This document shows positions 24,465 to 30,990 of a stretch of 34,489 nucleotides of DNA, one piece after another. The DNA is taken from positions 1-34,489 of the forward strand of contig JACRHT010000013.1 in NCBI GenBank assembly GCA_016217545.1, read 5' to 3'. Position 1 is the stretch's first letter; the number at the start of each line of letters is the position of its first letter. The notes under the pieces are model-generated. The model made no database searches and was not told the DNA's origin. It worked only from the letters and a program-made list of their open reading frames with translations. The position numbers and the translations under genes are program-made. Origin of the DNA: Opitutia bacterium. Its GTDB lineage: Bacteria; Verrucomicrobiota; Verrucomicrobiia; Opitutales; Opitutaceae.

Positions 24465-25783
24465 GGCACGAGGATCTTCCTGAGCAGCTTGAAGGATTCC
24501 GCGCGGGCCGTGTGCTCATGGACGCCCTGACGGAGAAATTTGCGCAGCGGCTCGTGCAGCGTGATCGCCTGGTCGAGCGCGGCGTTGGCGCCCTTTTGGT
24601 AGGCGCCGATGGAAATGAGATCCTCGTTCTTGCGGTAGAGCGCGAGGTGCTCGCGGGCCTTGGCGGCGACATCCACCTCGTCGATCGTGCAGACGTCGCG
24701 CGTCAGACGGCTGACGGATTCGAGCACGTCGACCGCGGGGTAGTGATTGAAATGCGCGAGCTGGCGCGAGAGCACCAAGTGTCCGTCAAGAATACCGCGG
24801 ACGGCGTCGGCGACGGGCTCGTTCATGTCGTCGCCTTCCACGAGCACGGTGTAGAGCGCGGTGATCGCGCCGTTCTCGCCGGCGCCGGAGCGCTCGAGCA
24901 GGCGCGGCAGCAGCGCGAAAACCGACGGCGTGTAGCCGCGCGTCGCGGGAGGTTCGCCGATGGCGAGGCCGATCTCGCGTTGCGCCATCGCGAAACGCGT
25001 CACCGAGTCCATCATCAGCATCACGTTCTTGCCCTGATCGCGATACGCCTCGGCGATCGACGTCGCCGTGAACGCAGCACGCAGGCGCAACGGCGCGGGT
25101 GTGTCGGAAGTGGCGACGACGACGACAGAGCGCTTCAGGCCCTCGGGGCCGAGGTCCTTCTCGAGGAACTCGCGGACTTCGCGACCGCGCTCACCGACGA
25201 GCGCGATGACGACCACGTCGGCCGAGCAACCGCGCGCGATCATGCCGAGCAAAGTGGACTTACCGACACCGGAGCCGGCGAAGATGCCGAGACGCTGACC
25301 GCGTCCGATCGGCGTGAAGGTGTCGAGCACGCGCACGCCGGTCGTGAGTGCTTCCTTGATGCGCTGGCGGCGCAGCGGGTGCGGCGGCGTGTGGTCGCGC
25401 TCCGTGCGGTCGACGGGGAGCAAACCGAGTTCGTCGAACGGACGACCGAGCGCATCGAGCACGCGGCCGAGCAACTCCGGGCCGGGGCGCGGCAGCGGCG
25501 GACGGTCGGCGGCGGCGACTTCGCAGCCGACGTGCAGGCCGGACGTGTCGCCGAGCGGCATGAGCAGCACGCGGTGTTCGCGGAAGCCGACGACCTCGGC
25601 GCGGACGGTGAAGTCGGTGCGCGGCGAGCGGACGTTGCAAAGTTCGCCGAGGCCGACGTTCGGGCCTTCGGACTCGATGATGAGGCCGGCGACACCCGTG
25701 ACCGCGCCGACGCGCTGCACCGCCGGCAGGTGCTTGACCTGCGTGCGGAGCACATCGACAAGCGGTGCGACGGCGGCGTTCAT
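24461..25783 (-). CDS. fliI: Flagellar export ATPase FliI
   Basis: FliI is the hexameric ATPase that unfolds and feeds substrates into the export gate. The 440-residue protein has the F1-type order: a beta-barrel N-terminal domain, the P-loop AGSGVGKST at 169-177, the VVIALVGERGREVREFLE segment, Walker B in NVMLMMDSVTRFAMAQREIG, and a C-terminal domain with ALDQAITLHEPLRKFLRQ. All catalytic signatures are intact. I chose the ATG at 25783: it gives MNAAVAPLV and overlaps the stop of the small upstream gene in an ATGA junction. A TTG two codons earlier is possible. fliJ follows with a 4-base overlap. Confidence 0.97.
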   Translation of the reverse strand: MNAAVAPLVDVLRTQVKHLPAVQRVGAVTGVAGLIIESEGPNVGLGELCNVRSPRTDFTVRAEVVGFREHRVLLMPLGDTSGLHVGCEVAAADRPPLPRPGPELLGRVLDALGRPFDELGLLPVDRTERDHTPPHPLRRQRIKEALTTGVRVLDTFTPIGRGQRLGIFAGSGVGKSTLLGMIARGCSADVVVIALVGERGREVREFLEKDLGPEGLKRSVVVVATSDTPAPLRLRAAFTATSIAEAYRDQGKNVMLMMDSVTRFAMAQREIGLAIGEPPATRGYTPSVFALLPRLLERSGAGENGAITALYTVLVEGDDMNEPVADAVRGILDGHLVLSRQLAHFNHYPAVDVLESVSRLTRDVCTIDEVDVAAKAREHLALYRKNEDLISIGAYQKGANAALDQAITLHEPLRKFLRQGVHEHTARAESFKLLRKILVP

Positions 25784-26010
25784 GCGCAATCGCCTCCGAA
25801 GCCGATCTCGTCGGTGAGGTTGAGGATCTCCGCGCCGAATCCCGGCGAAACGCCGGAGCGATCGAAATCCGTCGCGTCGCCCGCGCCGCAGAAAGTGTAA
25901 CCTAATAGGTTACAAGTCGCGGCCGGCCTCGGCGCGTTTTCACTCGAGAGTGCGCGGAAAGTGTAACCTATTAGGTTACACGGCGGCAGGAGCTGGAGGC
26001 GGGGATTCAT
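25780..26010 (-). CDS. Small protein between fliH and fliI containing two palindromic repeats (orf76)
   Basis: The 76-residue frame runs exactly from the fliH stop to the fliI start, overlapping each by 4 bases (ATGA at both ends), which is strong evidence that it is or was translated. The product begins MNPRLQLLPP and ends in an acidic tail, EILNLTDEIGFGGDCA. It contains the octapeptides CNLIGYTF and CNLLGYTF, 22 residues apart, each encoded by a copy of a 19-bp palindrome. No known domain is recognised. It might be a small protein invaded in frame by a mobile palindrome, or a leader whose translation couples fliH to fliI. Confidence 0.6.
   Translation of the reverse strand: MNPRLQLLPPCNLIGYTFRALSSENAPRPAATCNLLGYTFCGAGDATDFDRSGVSPGFGAEILNLTDEIGFGGDCA
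25896..25914. repeat. 19-bp perfect palindrome, copy 1
   Basis: TGTAACCTA-A-TAGGTTACA is a perfect 9+1+9 dyad, AT-rich amid GC-rich sequence. It is preceded on the plus strand by GAAAG, which is also present before copy 2. It is in frame within the small gene between fliH and fliI. Confidence 0.9.
25962..25980. repeat. 19-bp perfect palindrome, copy 2
   Basis: TGTAACCTA-T-TAGGTTACA is identical to copy 1 except for the central base, 66 bases away (22 codons, so both copies read in the same frame). Flanking G25961 and C25981 extend the dyad to 10 bp per arm. The shared GAAAG to the left makes a direct repeat of about 24 bases. Confidence 0.9.
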
Positions 26011-26585
26011 GCGCCGGTGAGGGAGTGGCTGAGGGCGGCGAGCTTGGTTTCCTGGCGGGCGTCGGTGAGGCCGAAGCGCGAGCGGACGAGGCAGTCGCCG
26101 GGGCGGAGCGTGCCGTCGACGCGGACTTGCAGGCCCGGATAACGCTTCATCCAATCGGGATTCAGCGCGGTGAGCAGTTCGGCGTCGCGCGGGGCGAGCG
26201 AGAGTTCGAGGCCTTCGCGCTCGGGGAAGAGCTGTTCGAGCGCTTCGCGGCAGAGGCGCTCAATCGTCTCGACCGGCGGCTCGTAGCCGGCGAGGAGGCG
26301 GTGCGCGATGTCGACCGCGAGCGCCGGGAGGGCGTCGCGAAGTTGCGTGACGAGCGAAGGCTCGATCGCGGAGAGTTTGTGCAACACGCCTTCGCTGAGC
26401 TGGCCCATGTCGGCGCGGAACTCGACCATCTGCTGGTCGGCGAGCGCGCGGGCGGAGTCGACGCCGCGGCGGTAGGCTTCCTCGCATTTGGCGGCGACCT
26501 CGGCCTCGGTGTAGATGCGTCCCTGGCCGGGCAGCACGGCGGCGGCGAGCGGGCGGTCGAAGGCGATGAGTTTGGCGTAGCCCAC
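26007..26585 (-). CDS. fliH: Flagellar export apparatus protein FliH (main frame)
   Basis: FliH holds the FliI ATPase and tethers it to FliN and FlhA. The 192-residue frame contains a helical central part (EAEVAAKCEEAYRRGVDSAR) and the conserved C-terminal FliH domain with LAVDIAHRLLAGYEPPVETI and PGDCLVRSRFGLTDARQETK. The only in-frame start is a GTG at 26585 without a ribosome binding site. The sequence just before it in the same frame (DPLFQILT) reads as natural protein, and another frame carries a plausible N-terminus from 26761. The gene therefore seems frameshifted at 26610-26613; repaired, it would be about 251 residues. fliG lies upstream, and the small orf76 overlaps the stop by 4 bases. 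Confidence 0.85.
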   Translation of the reverse strand: MGYAKLIAFDRPLAAAVLPGQGRIYTEAEVAAKCEEAYRRGVDSARALADQQMVEFRADMGQLSEGVLHKLSAIEPSLVTQLRDALPALAVDIAHRLLAGYEPPVETIERLCREALEQLFPEREGLELSLAPRDAELLTALNPDWMKRYPGLQVRVDGTLRPGDCLVRSRFGLTDARQETKLAALSHSLTGA

Positions 26586-26587
26586 GG

Positions 26588-26761
26588 TCAGGATTTGGAA
26601 GAGCGGATCGGGGAAACCGGGAAAGCCACCACGCGCGCCCGCGAGCGAACCGGACGCGAGCGCACCGTGGCCGGGCGCGACGCGGCGGACACGCCAAACT
26701 CGAAGCTCCGCATGATGGCGCGGAGCGGTTCGGTGGTGGCGGAGGTGGGCGACGGCGTCAT
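26588..26761 (-). pseudogene. fliH: Probable N-terminal part of fliH in another frame
   Basis: A 57-codon frame starts with ATG at 26761, 5 bases after the fliG stop, the expected place for the fliH start. Its product contains TTEPLRAIMRSFEFG and ARVVAFPVSP, protein-like segments, then runs out in IRSSKS and a stop at 26588. Adding one C to the C4 tract (26613-26610 on the minus strand) would join VVAFPVSP to DPLFQILT and the FliH frame. This could be a real mutation, a programmed -1 shift or a sequencing error in a homopolymer. Confidence 0.6.
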
Positions 26762-26766
26762 GGGCG

Positions 26767-27786
26767 TCAGGCGACGAGTGCTTGCGACTCGGAATCGAGG
26801 GAGATCTGGCCCTCTTCCTCGAGGCGGCGGACGGCCTGGATGATGACGTCCTGCGCGGCTTCGACGTCCTTGAGGCGGACGGGCCCGAGGAGTTCGATTT
26901 CCTCCTTGAGGCCTTCGGCGGCGCGCTTGGAGAGGCCGGCGTAGATTTTTTCGCGCAGCGATTCGCTGGCGGACTTCATCGAGATGGCGAGGTTGCCGGA
27001 GTCGACTTCGCGCAGCACGCGCTGCAGGTCGGCGGCGGCGAGGCGGTTGAGGTCCTCGAAGCTGAAGAGCTTCTTGCGGATCGCGGCGCCGAGGGTCGCG
27101 TTGCGCTCCTCGATGCGGGCGAGCAGGTTCTTCGACATGTCCTTGTCGAGGGAGTTGAGCAGGCCGGCGACCGCGCGGACGCCGCCGCTGCGGTGGAAGG
27201 CGGTGCGCACCTTCGTGTCGAAGTGCTTGCCGAGGGAGCGCACGATTTTGCCCACGAGGTCGAGCGACGTGGACTCTATCGTGCCGAGGCGCTCGACGAC
27301 TTCCTCGCGGAGGTCGGGACTGAGCAGGGCAAACACTTCGGCGGACTTCGCCGGATCGAGATACGACAAGACGAAGGAAATCGTCTGCGGCTGCTCGTGC
27401 TTGATGAGATTGAAAATCTGGCGGCCTTCCATCTCGGCGATGTCGCTGATGATCTCGATGGAGCTGCCGGCGACGGGGCCGACGCGGCCGATGATCGATT
27501 GGGCCTTGTAGTCGCCCTTGGCGATCTCGAGCGTGCGTTGCGCGAAGGGCAGGCCGCCGAGCGCGGAGCCGACGCTGGTGGCGACGATCGAGCTGAATTC
27601 CTCCATCGCCTGCTTCTGCGTGGCCTCGGGAATCATCGTGAACGTCGACATCTCGCGGCACAGCATCTCGATCTCGGCGTCGTCGAATTGTTTCAGCACC
27701 TCGGCGGCGGCCTCGGGCCCGATGCAAATCAGGAAGACGGCGAGCTTCTGCTGACGGTTGAGCTTGGTGAAATCGATGTCGGCCAT
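26767..27786 (-). CDS. fliG: Flagellar motor switch protein FliG
   Basis: FliG is the top of the C-ring, bound to FliF, and carries the charged ridge on which the stator acts. The 339-residue product has the N-terminal domain (FTKLNRQQKLAVFLICIGPE), the middle domain with HEQPQTISFVLSYLDPAKSA, close to the EHPQ motif, and a C-terminal domain with LFSFEDLNRLAAADLQRVLR and the charged segment MKSASESLREKIYAGLSKRA. Length and landmarks are standard. ATG at 27786 is clear. A heptamer-repeat element fills the gap to fliF, and fliH starts 5 bases after the stop if the N-terminal fragment is counted. Confidence 0.97.
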   Translation of the reverse strand: MADIDFTKLNRQQKLAVFLICIGPEAAAEVLKQFDDAEIEMLCREMSTFTMIPEATQKQAMEEFSSIVATSVGSALGGLPFAQRTLEIAKGDYKAQSIIGRVGPVAGSSIEIISDIAEMEGRQIFNLIKHEQPQTISFVLSYLDPAKSAEVFALLSPDLREEVVERLGTIESTSLDLVGKIVRSLGKHFDTKVRTAFHRSGGVRAVAGLLNSLDKDMSKNLLARIEERNATLGAAIRKKLFSFEDLNRLAAADLQRVLREVDSGNLAISMKSASESLREKIYAGLSKRAAEGLKEEIELLGPVRLKDVEAAQDVIIQAVRRLEEEGQISLDSESQALVA

Positions 27787-27800
27787 GGGAGAACTAGCTG

Positions 27801-27896
27801 AGAGTTGAGAGCTGAGAGCTGAGAGAAAGAGCCGCGACGCAGAGAGCGGTCCGGTTGGCCGGGCCGCTCGTCTCTGGGCTCTGGGCTCTGAGCTCT
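27801..27896. repeat. Inverted heptamer-repeat element, copy D (fliG-fliF gap)
   Basis: The left arm is four tandem units starting AG at 27801-27828 (AGAGTTG, AGAGCTG, AGAGCTG and AGAGAAA). The right arm is four units ending CT at 27869-27896 (CGTCTCT, GGGCTCT, GGGCTCT and GAGCTCT). This is the most regular of the four copies: each arm contains a duplicated unit, and the consensus AGAGCYS holds in both arms. The 40-base spacer contains its own GC hairpin (GCGGTCCGG with CCGGGCCGC). It fills most of the 125-base gap. Confidence 0.7.
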
Positions 27897-27911
27897 GGAC
27901 TTTTCACGGGA

Positions 27912-29510
27912 TCAATTCTTGGCGGCGGGCGGGTTGGCGACCCAGTCGCGGAGCGCCGTGCCGATGTTGGCGGGTTTCTGCCGGATGAGTTGGTTGAGCA
28001 TGTCCGGCGTGATCGCGGAGCCGTTCTGGAGCTGGCGGGCGGCGATGTCGGGCGGCATGGCGAAGACTTCGACCGGGACGGTCTCGGGCTTCTGCTTCGA
28101 GAGGAGGCGGAGGAAAACGAGGAGCACGATCGCGGCGCCGGCGACGGCGGCCCAGCGCGAGGCGACCTCGATCCAGCCTTGCATGCGCGTCTCGCTCTGG
28201 ATGGCGGAGACGGTCTCGGCCACGGGCTCGACGGCGAAGGGCAGTTCCTGCAACGCGACGATCGAGTCGAGTTCCTGGCCGGGCGCGGCCTTGAGGCCGA
28301 GCGCGTTGACGACCACTTGGCGCAACGCGGTGAGTTCCTCGGGCGTGCGTTTCTGTTGCGTGGGCTGCGTGCCGGCCGGCGAACCGGCGGGCGGCGGGAC
28401 GAGGCGCGGCGCGATCATCACGGAGGCGGTCACGTTCTTGATCGTGCCCGGATTGCGCGTGATGTTCGTCGTGGTGCGGTTGATCTCGTAAGCGGTGGTG
28501 CGGTTCTTGCGCGATTGCTCGGTGGTGTTGACCGGCTTGGCGGTTTCGGCCGCGACCGTCTTTTCCGGGACGTTGGCGCTCACGCCGGTGGCGCCGCCGT
28601 TGGTGCGGGTTTCGGCGGAGTTGGAATTATCCTCGGTGATCGTCTGCGTGCGGACAACCTGGCCGTCCGGATCGAATTTTTCCTGCATCTGCGTCGTCGA
28701 CTCGGTGTCGATGTCGGCGGAGACGCGGACGACGGCGTTGCCCGGCCCGATGACGGCGCCGAGCATGGTCTCGACTTTCTTGGAAAGGTAATCCTCGACC
28801 TGTTGCTTGTAGCGCATCTGCGAGGAGGCGTTGCCGAGCGACGGGTCCTGCTTGAGTTCCTCGGAGAGCACGCGGCCGCGGTTGTCGACGACGGCGACGG
28901 TGTCGGGCGTGAGGCCTTGGACGGCGTTGGCGACGAGGTGGCGGATGGCGTTGACGCCCTCGGTGTCGAGGCGACCGCCGCCCATGTCGACGAAGACGGA
29001 GGCGGTGGAGCGCACGCCCTGGTCGGTGAGGAGGAGCCGGTTTTCCGGCTGCACGATCATGACGCGCGCGGCGCGGACGCCTTGGAGCTGCGTGATGGTG
29101 CGGGCGAGTTCGCCTTGGATGGCGCGGAGGTAATTGGTGCGCTGGACGAAGTCCGAGAGGCCGAACTGGCCCTTGTCGAAGATTTCAAAACCGACGCCGT
29201 CGCCGCTCGGGAGGCCCTTCGAGGCGAGATCCATGCGGAGCTTGTAGACTTGGTCGGCCGGGACCTGCACGGCGGTGCCGCCGGCGGTGACTTGGTAAGG
29301 GATGTTGCGCGTCTGGAGTTCGCTGATGATCGCGGTGGCGTCCTTCTCGGCGAGGCGGGCGTAGAGCAGCTGGTAATCGGGGCGGCGCGACCACATGACG
29401 AGCGCGATCATCGCGCCGATCACGCCGAGGGCGGCGACGATGAGCGAGACGCGTTGGTTGAGGCCAAGCTGTTGCCAGAGGGCGAGCAGGGAGGCGGCGA
29501 AGTTTTTCAT
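27912..29510 (-). CDS. fliF: Flagellar MS-ring protein FliF
   Basis: FliF builds the MS ring in the inner membrane, the foundation of the basal body. The 532-residue protein has an N-terminal membrane helix (about 22-40), ring-building domains with YQLLYARLAEKDATAIISEL and LDTEGVNAIRHLVANAVQGL, and a YscJ-type segment with ARVMIVQPENRLL. A variable Thr/Asn-rich periplasmic region follows (about 290-370), then a second membrane helix (about 455-473) and a C-terminal FliG-binding tail with DMLNQLIRQKPANIGTALRD. All expected parts are present. ATG at 29510 is followed by the family start KNFAASLLALWQQLG. A hexamer repeat lies in the gap to fliE. Confidence 0.96.
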   Translation of the reverse strand: MKNFAASLLALWQQLGLNQRVSLIVAALGVIGAMIALVMWSRRPDYQLLYARLAEKDATAIISELQTRNIPYQVTAGGTAVQVPADQVYKLRMDLASKGLPSGDGVGFEIFDKGQFGLSDFVQRTNYLRAIQGELARTITQLQGVRAARVMIVQPENRLLLTDQGVRSTASVFVDMGGGRLDTEGVNAIRHLVANAVQGLTPDTVAVVDNRGRVLSEELKQDPSLGNASSQMRYKQQVEDYLSKKVETMLGAVIGPGNAVVRVSADIDTESTTQMQEKFDPDGQVVRTQTITEDNSNSAETRTNGGATGVSANVPEKTVAAETAKPVNTTEQSRKNRTTAYEINRTTTNITRNPGTIKNVTASVMIAPRLVPPPAGSPAGTQPTQQKRTPEELTALRQVVVNALGLKAAPGQELDSIVALQELPFAVEPVAETVSAIQSETRMQGWIEVASRWAAVAGAAIVLLVFLRLLSKQKPETVPVEVFAMPPDIAARQLQNGSAITPDMLNQLIRQKPANIGTALRDWVANPPAAKN

Positions 29511-29547
29511 GCGGCGTTAGGCGCGGGAGCGGAAAGAGAAAGTTCGG

Positions 29548-29583
29548 GAGAACGAGAAAGAGAATGAGAACGAGAACGAGAAC
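29548..29583 (-). repeat. Six tandem hexamers upstream of fliF
   Basis: On the plus strand this is six units of GAGAAN, in order GAGAAC, GAGAAA, GAGAAT and three GAGAAC, so the fliF leader reads a pyrimidine-rich TTCTC repeat on the minus strand. It lies 38 bases upstream of the fliF ATG and after the fliE stop. Unlike the heptamer elements it has no inverted partner. Confidence 0.8.
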
Positions 29584-29599
29584 GATTCAGGCGGCGGGC

Positions 29600-29956
29600 T
29601 CACACCTGCATGCGCATCAATTCCTGGTAGGATTCGACGAGCTTGTTGCGCACCTCGACCATGAGGGAGAACGCGACGCCGGCTTCCTGCATGGCGATGA
29701 CGGATTGGTGAAGCTGGTCGGTCTCGCCCATGAGGACCTTTTGCGTGAGCTGGCTGGCTTCGGCCTGCTTCGAGCTGACGGTGTCGACGAGTCCGCCGAG
29801 CATTTCGCTGAAGCCGTTCGAGGTCGGCGCGGCGGCGCGCATGCCGTCGGGCAGCGACCCGATGGCGCCGGCGGCGGCCTGCTTCTCGCGCAGCGCCTCG
29901 GCGCGCGCCATGGCTTGGGGAACGAGGGAGGAATAAACGGAGCCGACGGGAGACAT
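29600..29956 (-). CDS. fliE: Flagellar hook-basal body protein FliE
   Basis: FliE links the MS ring to the proximal rod and is the first substrate exported. The 118-residue product has the family C-terminal half: FSEMLGGLVDTVSSKQAEAS, then KVLMGETDQLHQSVIAMQEA and the conserved LMVEVRNKLVESYQELMRMQ. The N-terminal 40 residues are variable. ATG at 29956 lies 4 bases after the flgC stop. The order flgB-flgC-fliE-fliF is the widespread arrangement. Confidence 0.95.
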   Translation of the reverse strand: MSPVGSVYSSLVPQAMARAEALREKQAAAGAIGSLPDGMRAAAPTSNGFSEMLGGLVDTVSSKQAEASQLTQKVLMGETDQLHQSVIAMQEAGVAFSLMVEVRNKLVESYQELMRMQV

Positions 29957-29960
29957 GGGA

Positions 29961-30374
29961 TTACTTGCCGATCTCGAGCGTCTTCATCGCGAGGTTGCGC
30001 GAGTTCTTGGCGACGGAGAGGTTCGCCTCGTAGGCGCGGGAGGCCGTGATGAGGTCCACCATTTCGTAGGCGAGGTTGACGTTGGGCATCGTGACGAGGC
30101 CGTCCGGGCCGGCGTCGGGATGCTGGGGGTTGTAAACTTGTTGGCCGGGCGACTTGTCGCTCTGCACGCCGCCGATGCGGACGGTGGTGAGCGAGGCGCC
30201 GCCGGTGCGCTTCACGAGCTCGGTCTCGAAGGAAACGATCTGGCGCTTGTAGGCGCCGCCGTCGGCGGTGCGGGTCGTCTGGGCGTTGGCGATGTTCTGC
30301 GCGACGATGTCGAGGCGCATGCGCTGGGCCGCGAGCGCGCCGGAGGTGACTTGGATGCCGGGGATGAGGTCCAT
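29961..30374 (-). CDS. flgC: Proximal rod protein FlgC
   Basis: FlgC is a proximal rod subunit. The 137-residue product has the rod N-terminal helix (SGALAAQRMRLDIVAQNIAN followed by AQTTRTADGGAYKRQ) and the C-terminal helix (VNLAYEMVDLITASRAYEAN) that bracket the family. The VTMPNVNLAYEMVDLI segment is diagnostic for FlgC. Length is normal. ATG at 30374 follows the flgB stop by 11 bases, and fliE begins 4 bases after its own stop. Confidence 0.96.
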   Translation of the reverse strand: MDLIPGIQVTSGALAAQRMRLDIVAQNIANAQTTRTADGGAYKRQIVSFETELVKRTGGASLTTVRIGGVQSDKSPGQQVYNPQHPDAGPDGLVTMPNVNLAYEMVDLITASRAYEANLSVAKNSRNLAMKTLEIGK

Positions 30375-30385
30375 GGGTCAGCGGC

Positions 30386-30769
30386 TCAGTATTGGCGGCC
30401 GGTGATGGCGAGCTTCAGCTGCTTGATGTTCCGGGAGACGACTTCGCTGAGGAATTCGTATTCGGCGGAGTTCTTGTTCATCGCGAGCAGCTCGTGCTCG
30501 ATCTCGACGGTGTTGCCGTCCGGGCGCACGGCGCGCGCATGGGCGTCCTCGGCGAGTTTCGGCTTCAGCTCGGCGGCGCGGTCGAAATCGCCGGTCTTCA
30601 AGCTGGCCTTCAACTGCTCCGAAAAATCCGTGCTGACGTCCAAGCGCCGATAGCCGGGCGTTTCGGCGTTGGCGATGTTGGCAGCGATCGCTTCCTGGCG
30701 CAGGGCGGCCGCATCGAGGAGTTTCCGGGCTACGGCGTAGTTGGCGGATTGAAAGATGGGGTCGACCAT
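30386..30769 (-). CDS. flgB: Proximal rod protein FlgB, first gene of the flagellar block
   Basis: FlgB is a proximal rod subunit. The 127-residue product contains AIAANIANAETPGYRRLDV, the FlgB N-terminal signature, and the C-terminal helix NSAEYEFLSEVVSRNIKQLK. I chose the ATG at 30769: it gives MVDPIFQSANYAVARKLLD, the family N-terminus, and GAGGG sits just upstream. A longer frame to 30826 reads through non-conserved sequence. As the first gene of the 28-gene block it should have a promoter in the 221-base gap shared with cheR; only a half-matching sigma-54-like site was found. Confidence 0.95.
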   Translation of the reverse strand: MVDPIFQSANYAVARKLLDAAALRQEAIAANIANAETPGYRRLDVSTDFSEQLKASLKTGDFDRAAELKPKLAEDAHARAVRPDGNTVEIEHELLAMNKNSAEYEFLSEVVSRNIKQLKLAITGRQY

Positions 30770-30990
30770 ACCCTCGCGTAAACACGGCGCATGCCAGTGC
30801 ACGCCCCACCCCTCCAAGCCACACAATATCAGCGAAATAGGCCGAAACTCCCGAACGCGCCGGCCAATTGGGCGACAGCTAGGTCGTTCCCCGGCAGAAA
30901 TTGCCCGCCCTCGCGGAGGCGTCCGGAGAATTTCCGGAGCGTAAAACTACAGCCCCGCCCGTTTGGGCCGATGGATGGGGACAAAGCCTC
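30770..30990. promoter_or_regulatory. Divergent control region between flgB and cheR
   Basis: This 221-base gap must hold promoters for flgB (minus) and cheR (plus). An inverted repeat, TCCGGA-GAATT-TCCGGA at 30922-30938, lies 53 bases before the cheR ATG and could be an operator. Upstream of flgB, 30796-30781 on the minus strand reads TGGCATGCGCCGTGTT, a good -24 but poor -12 element of a sigma-54 promoter. It would place the transcript start almost on the flgB ATG, so it is doubtful. No other boxes could be fixed. Confidence 0.4.

Noticed and set aside
8887-27903. CRISPR array or phase-variable tract as explanation for the heptamer repeats
   Set aside because: Units are only 7 bases with no spacers between them and no cas genes, and the paired inverted arms do not fit a simple slippage tract.
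30781-30796. Second sigma-54-like site upstream of flgB (TGGCATGCGCCGTGTT)
   Set aside because: The -24 half is good but the -12 half lacks GC, and transcription would start within a base or two of the flgB ATG, leaving no room for the ribosome binding site.
30941-30973. Sigma-28-like boxes upstream of cheR (TAAA and GCCGATGG)
   Set aside because: The two boxes are about 21 bases apart, not the expected 15, so they do not form a usable promoter.
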